This document shows, in pieces, positions 6,592-7,452 of a stretch of DNA of 7,452 nucleotides. How positions within the stretch are numbered: the first letter of the stretch is position 1; each line of letters begins with the position of its first letter. The notes beneath the pieces were generated by a model that worked only from the letters and a program-made list of their open reading frames with translations, was not told where the DNA came from and made no database searches. A program made the position numbers and the translations under genes. This DNA is from Ilumatobacteraceae bacterium (GTDB lineage: Bacteria; Actinomycetota; Acidimicrobiia; Acidimicrobiales; Ilumatobacteraceae), in contig JAENVT010000051.1 of the NCBI GenBank assembly GCA_016650435.1, positions 1 through 7,452 of the forward strand, read 5' to 3'.

Positions 6592-7054
6592 GAACGGAAC
6601 ATACGCTTTCGCAGTGCAGCGGAATCTCATCGGGCAAGTGATGGCCACGCTCGGTGGGTTGGTGGCTTTGGTCGGCACGTTCCTGCCGTGGCTGCGATCG
6701 GGCACGCGCGACCGCAGCAGTTACGAGATCTTCTCGCTGGTCGATCGGCTCGGTATCTCGCAATCCAGCGTCGTCGGTTGGGGATTGCGGTTGTGGCCGG
6801 TCGTTCCATTCCTGCTCGTTCTGGCAGTGACGCTCGAGTGGTTCCCGCTGAAGTGGATCACCGGTGTGGCGGTTGCTGTCGCTGCCGGGTACGCCGGTGT
6901 CGTCGCGGTCGCAGTGACCACGGCATCGTCGAACTCTTTGATCACGATCGAAGCCGGCGCGGTCGTCACCCTGGTCGGCGTGGTCATCCTCGCCGCCGGC
7001 ACCCTCGTCACCGTCCTCCTCGCCAGCGTCAACACCCGCCGCGCCGGGCGCTAG
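6590..7054 (+). CDS. Four-helix membrane protein of unknown function
   Basis: I do not recognise a named family. The 154-residue product has four predicted membrane segments (about 13-36, 63-83, 88-110 and 122-146). The first connecting loop is polar and looks conserved: L32-P-W-L-R-S-G-T-R-D-R-S-S-Y-E-I-F48. The C-terminal tail is short and basic (N-T-R-R-A-G-R). No enzyme motif or cysteine pair is visible. Codon use, the clean alternation of hydrophobic helices and the GGGGTGA before the ATG all favour a real gene. Its ATG shares the palindrome CATG with the start codon of the divergent GGT-family gene. Its TAG stop shares CTAG with the stop of the convergent phosphodiesterase. It is thus packed between two opposite-strand genes with no spacer at either end. 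Confidence 0.83.
   Translation: MNGTYAFAVQRNLIGQVMATLGGLVALVGTFLPWLRSGTRDRSSYEIFSLVDRLGISQSSVVGWGLRLWPVVPFLLVLAVTLEWFPLKWITGVAVAVAAGYAGVVAVAVTTASSNSLITIEAGAVVTLVGVVILAAGTLVTVLLASVNTRRAGR
6598..6603 (-). promoter_or_regulatory. Putative leaderless -10 element of the operon's first gene
   Basis: TATGTT on the minus strand (6603-6598) is followed by six bases (CCGTTC) and then the ATG at 6591, so it sits at -12 to -7 if the transcript begins with the start codon. No Shine-Dalgarno sequence lies before this ATG. No good -35 hexamer is visible at 16 to 19 bases upstream. The element lies within codons 4-5 of the divergent membrane-protein gene. This is suggestive, not proven. Confidence 0.42.
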
Positions 7055-7452
7055 GCGTGCCAGGCTCCTCGGGATTCGAGGACTTGGCGCAGGATCAGGG
7101 GGCGGTCGGTCATGATTCCGTCGACACCCATATCGAGCAGGCGCTCGATCTCTGGAGCGTCGTCGATCGTCCAGACGTGGACTTGCAGACCCAGACGGTG
7201 TGATCGCTCGACGAACTTCCGGTTCACCACCGTGATCGGCCCTTCCTTAACCGGTACCTGGGCGGCAAGACCCGGCGCATTACGCAACAAACCGAACCGC
7301 AGCAGTCCGAGCTCGACTGGCCCGAGCGAACTGCACAACTCGGTGCCGAGGGCCTTACGAAGCCGCCTCAACCGCACGTCGCTGAACGCCGCCACACACA
7401 CCCGAGCCAACGAATTGGTGCGGCGCAATGACGCGATCAGTGCGTCGACGGC
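7051..7452 (-). CDS. Glycerophosphodiester phosphodiesterase (C-terminal part, start outside the window)
   Basis: The reading frame is open to the window edge, giving the last 133 residues. The end shows the hallmark of the GDPD TIM barrel: V-H-V-W-T-I-D followed by the turn with G-V-D-G-I-M-T-D-R-P, about 20 to 35 residues before the stop. An earlier A-F-S-D-x-R-L-R-R-L-R stretch is also typical. These enzymes hydrolyse glycerophosphodiesters to glycerol-3-phosphate and an alcohol. The catalytic His pair and metal-binding Glu residues of the N-terminal half lie beyond 7452, so activity cannot be judged. An apparent internal TTG start at 7428 is just a Leu codon within the continuing frame. 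The TAG stop (7053-7051) overlaps the stop of the plus-strand membrane protein. It appears unrelated to the transport operon. Confidence 0.92.
   Translation of the reverse strand, partial: AVDALIASLRRTNSLARVCVAAFSDVRLRRLRKALGTELCSSLGPVELGLLRFGLLRNAPGLAAQVPVKEGPITVVNRKFVERSHRLGLQVHVWTIDDAPEIERLLDMGVDGIMTDRPLILRQVLESRGAWHA

Noticed and set aside
6592..6705. N-terminal extension of the GGT-like protein to an ATG at 6705
   Set aside because: The extra 38 residues do not look like GGT family sequence or a signal peptide, there is no ribosome binding site, and it would overlap the divergent gene by over 110 bases. The leaderless-type promoter points to 6591.
7051..7428. A complete small gene starting at TTG 7428
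   Set aside because: The frame stays open to the window edge and the product matches only the C-terminal part of a GDPD, so it is a partial larger gene.

Overview
The window is gene-dense, high-GC DNA from what looks like an actinobacterium. The lipoprotein style (an A-C-G-S-D start to the mature protein followed by a Thr/Ala/Pro linker), the TTG and GTG starts and the leaderless promoter geometry would fit Acidimicrobiia (Ilumatobacter-like). That placement is an inference from style, not a database match.

Layout: seven genes lie on the minus strand in one tight array that reads from about 6591 down to 1 and leaves the window. In transcription order they are: a gamma-glutamyltransferase-family protein (6591-5020), an LLM-class flavin-dependent oxidoreductase (4987-3797), a cytosine-deaminase-like amidohydrolase (3800-2700), a classical short-chain dehydrogenase/reductase (2696-1920), an ABC transporter ATPase of the NitT/TauT/Ssu type (1923-1120), its permease (1123-224), and the N-terminus of a lipoprotein that is probably the transporter's substrate-binding protein (163 to beyond 1). 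Three junctions are 4-base stop/start overlaps (GTGA, TTGA, ATGA), and the other gaps are 3, 32 and 60 bases. On the plus strand, a small four-helix membrane protein of unknown function (6590-7054) diverges from the array. It converges on the C-terminal part of a glycerophosphodiester phosphodiesterase (minus, 7051 to beyond 7452).

How it may work together: the transporter would import a small solute. The flavin monooxygenase, the amidohydrolase/deaminase, the dehydrogenase and the gamma-glutamyl hydrolase/transferase would then process it. This has the shape of a catabolic or salvage operon for a nitrogen-containing, possibly heterocyclic, compound. The substrate cannot be read from the sequence. 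Residues thought to set cytosine specificity in CodA appear to be replaced, so plain cytosine deamination is unlikely.

Regulation: two genes of the array, the first and the LLM oxidoreductase, have no Shine-Dalgarno sequence. Each has a TAnnnT hexamer exactly six bases before its ATG, which is the geometry of a leaderless promoter. The array may therefore be transcribed from at least two points. No RNA genes, mobile elements, CRISPR arrays or convincing intrinsic terminators were seen, and no gene-free stretch exceeds 60 bases.
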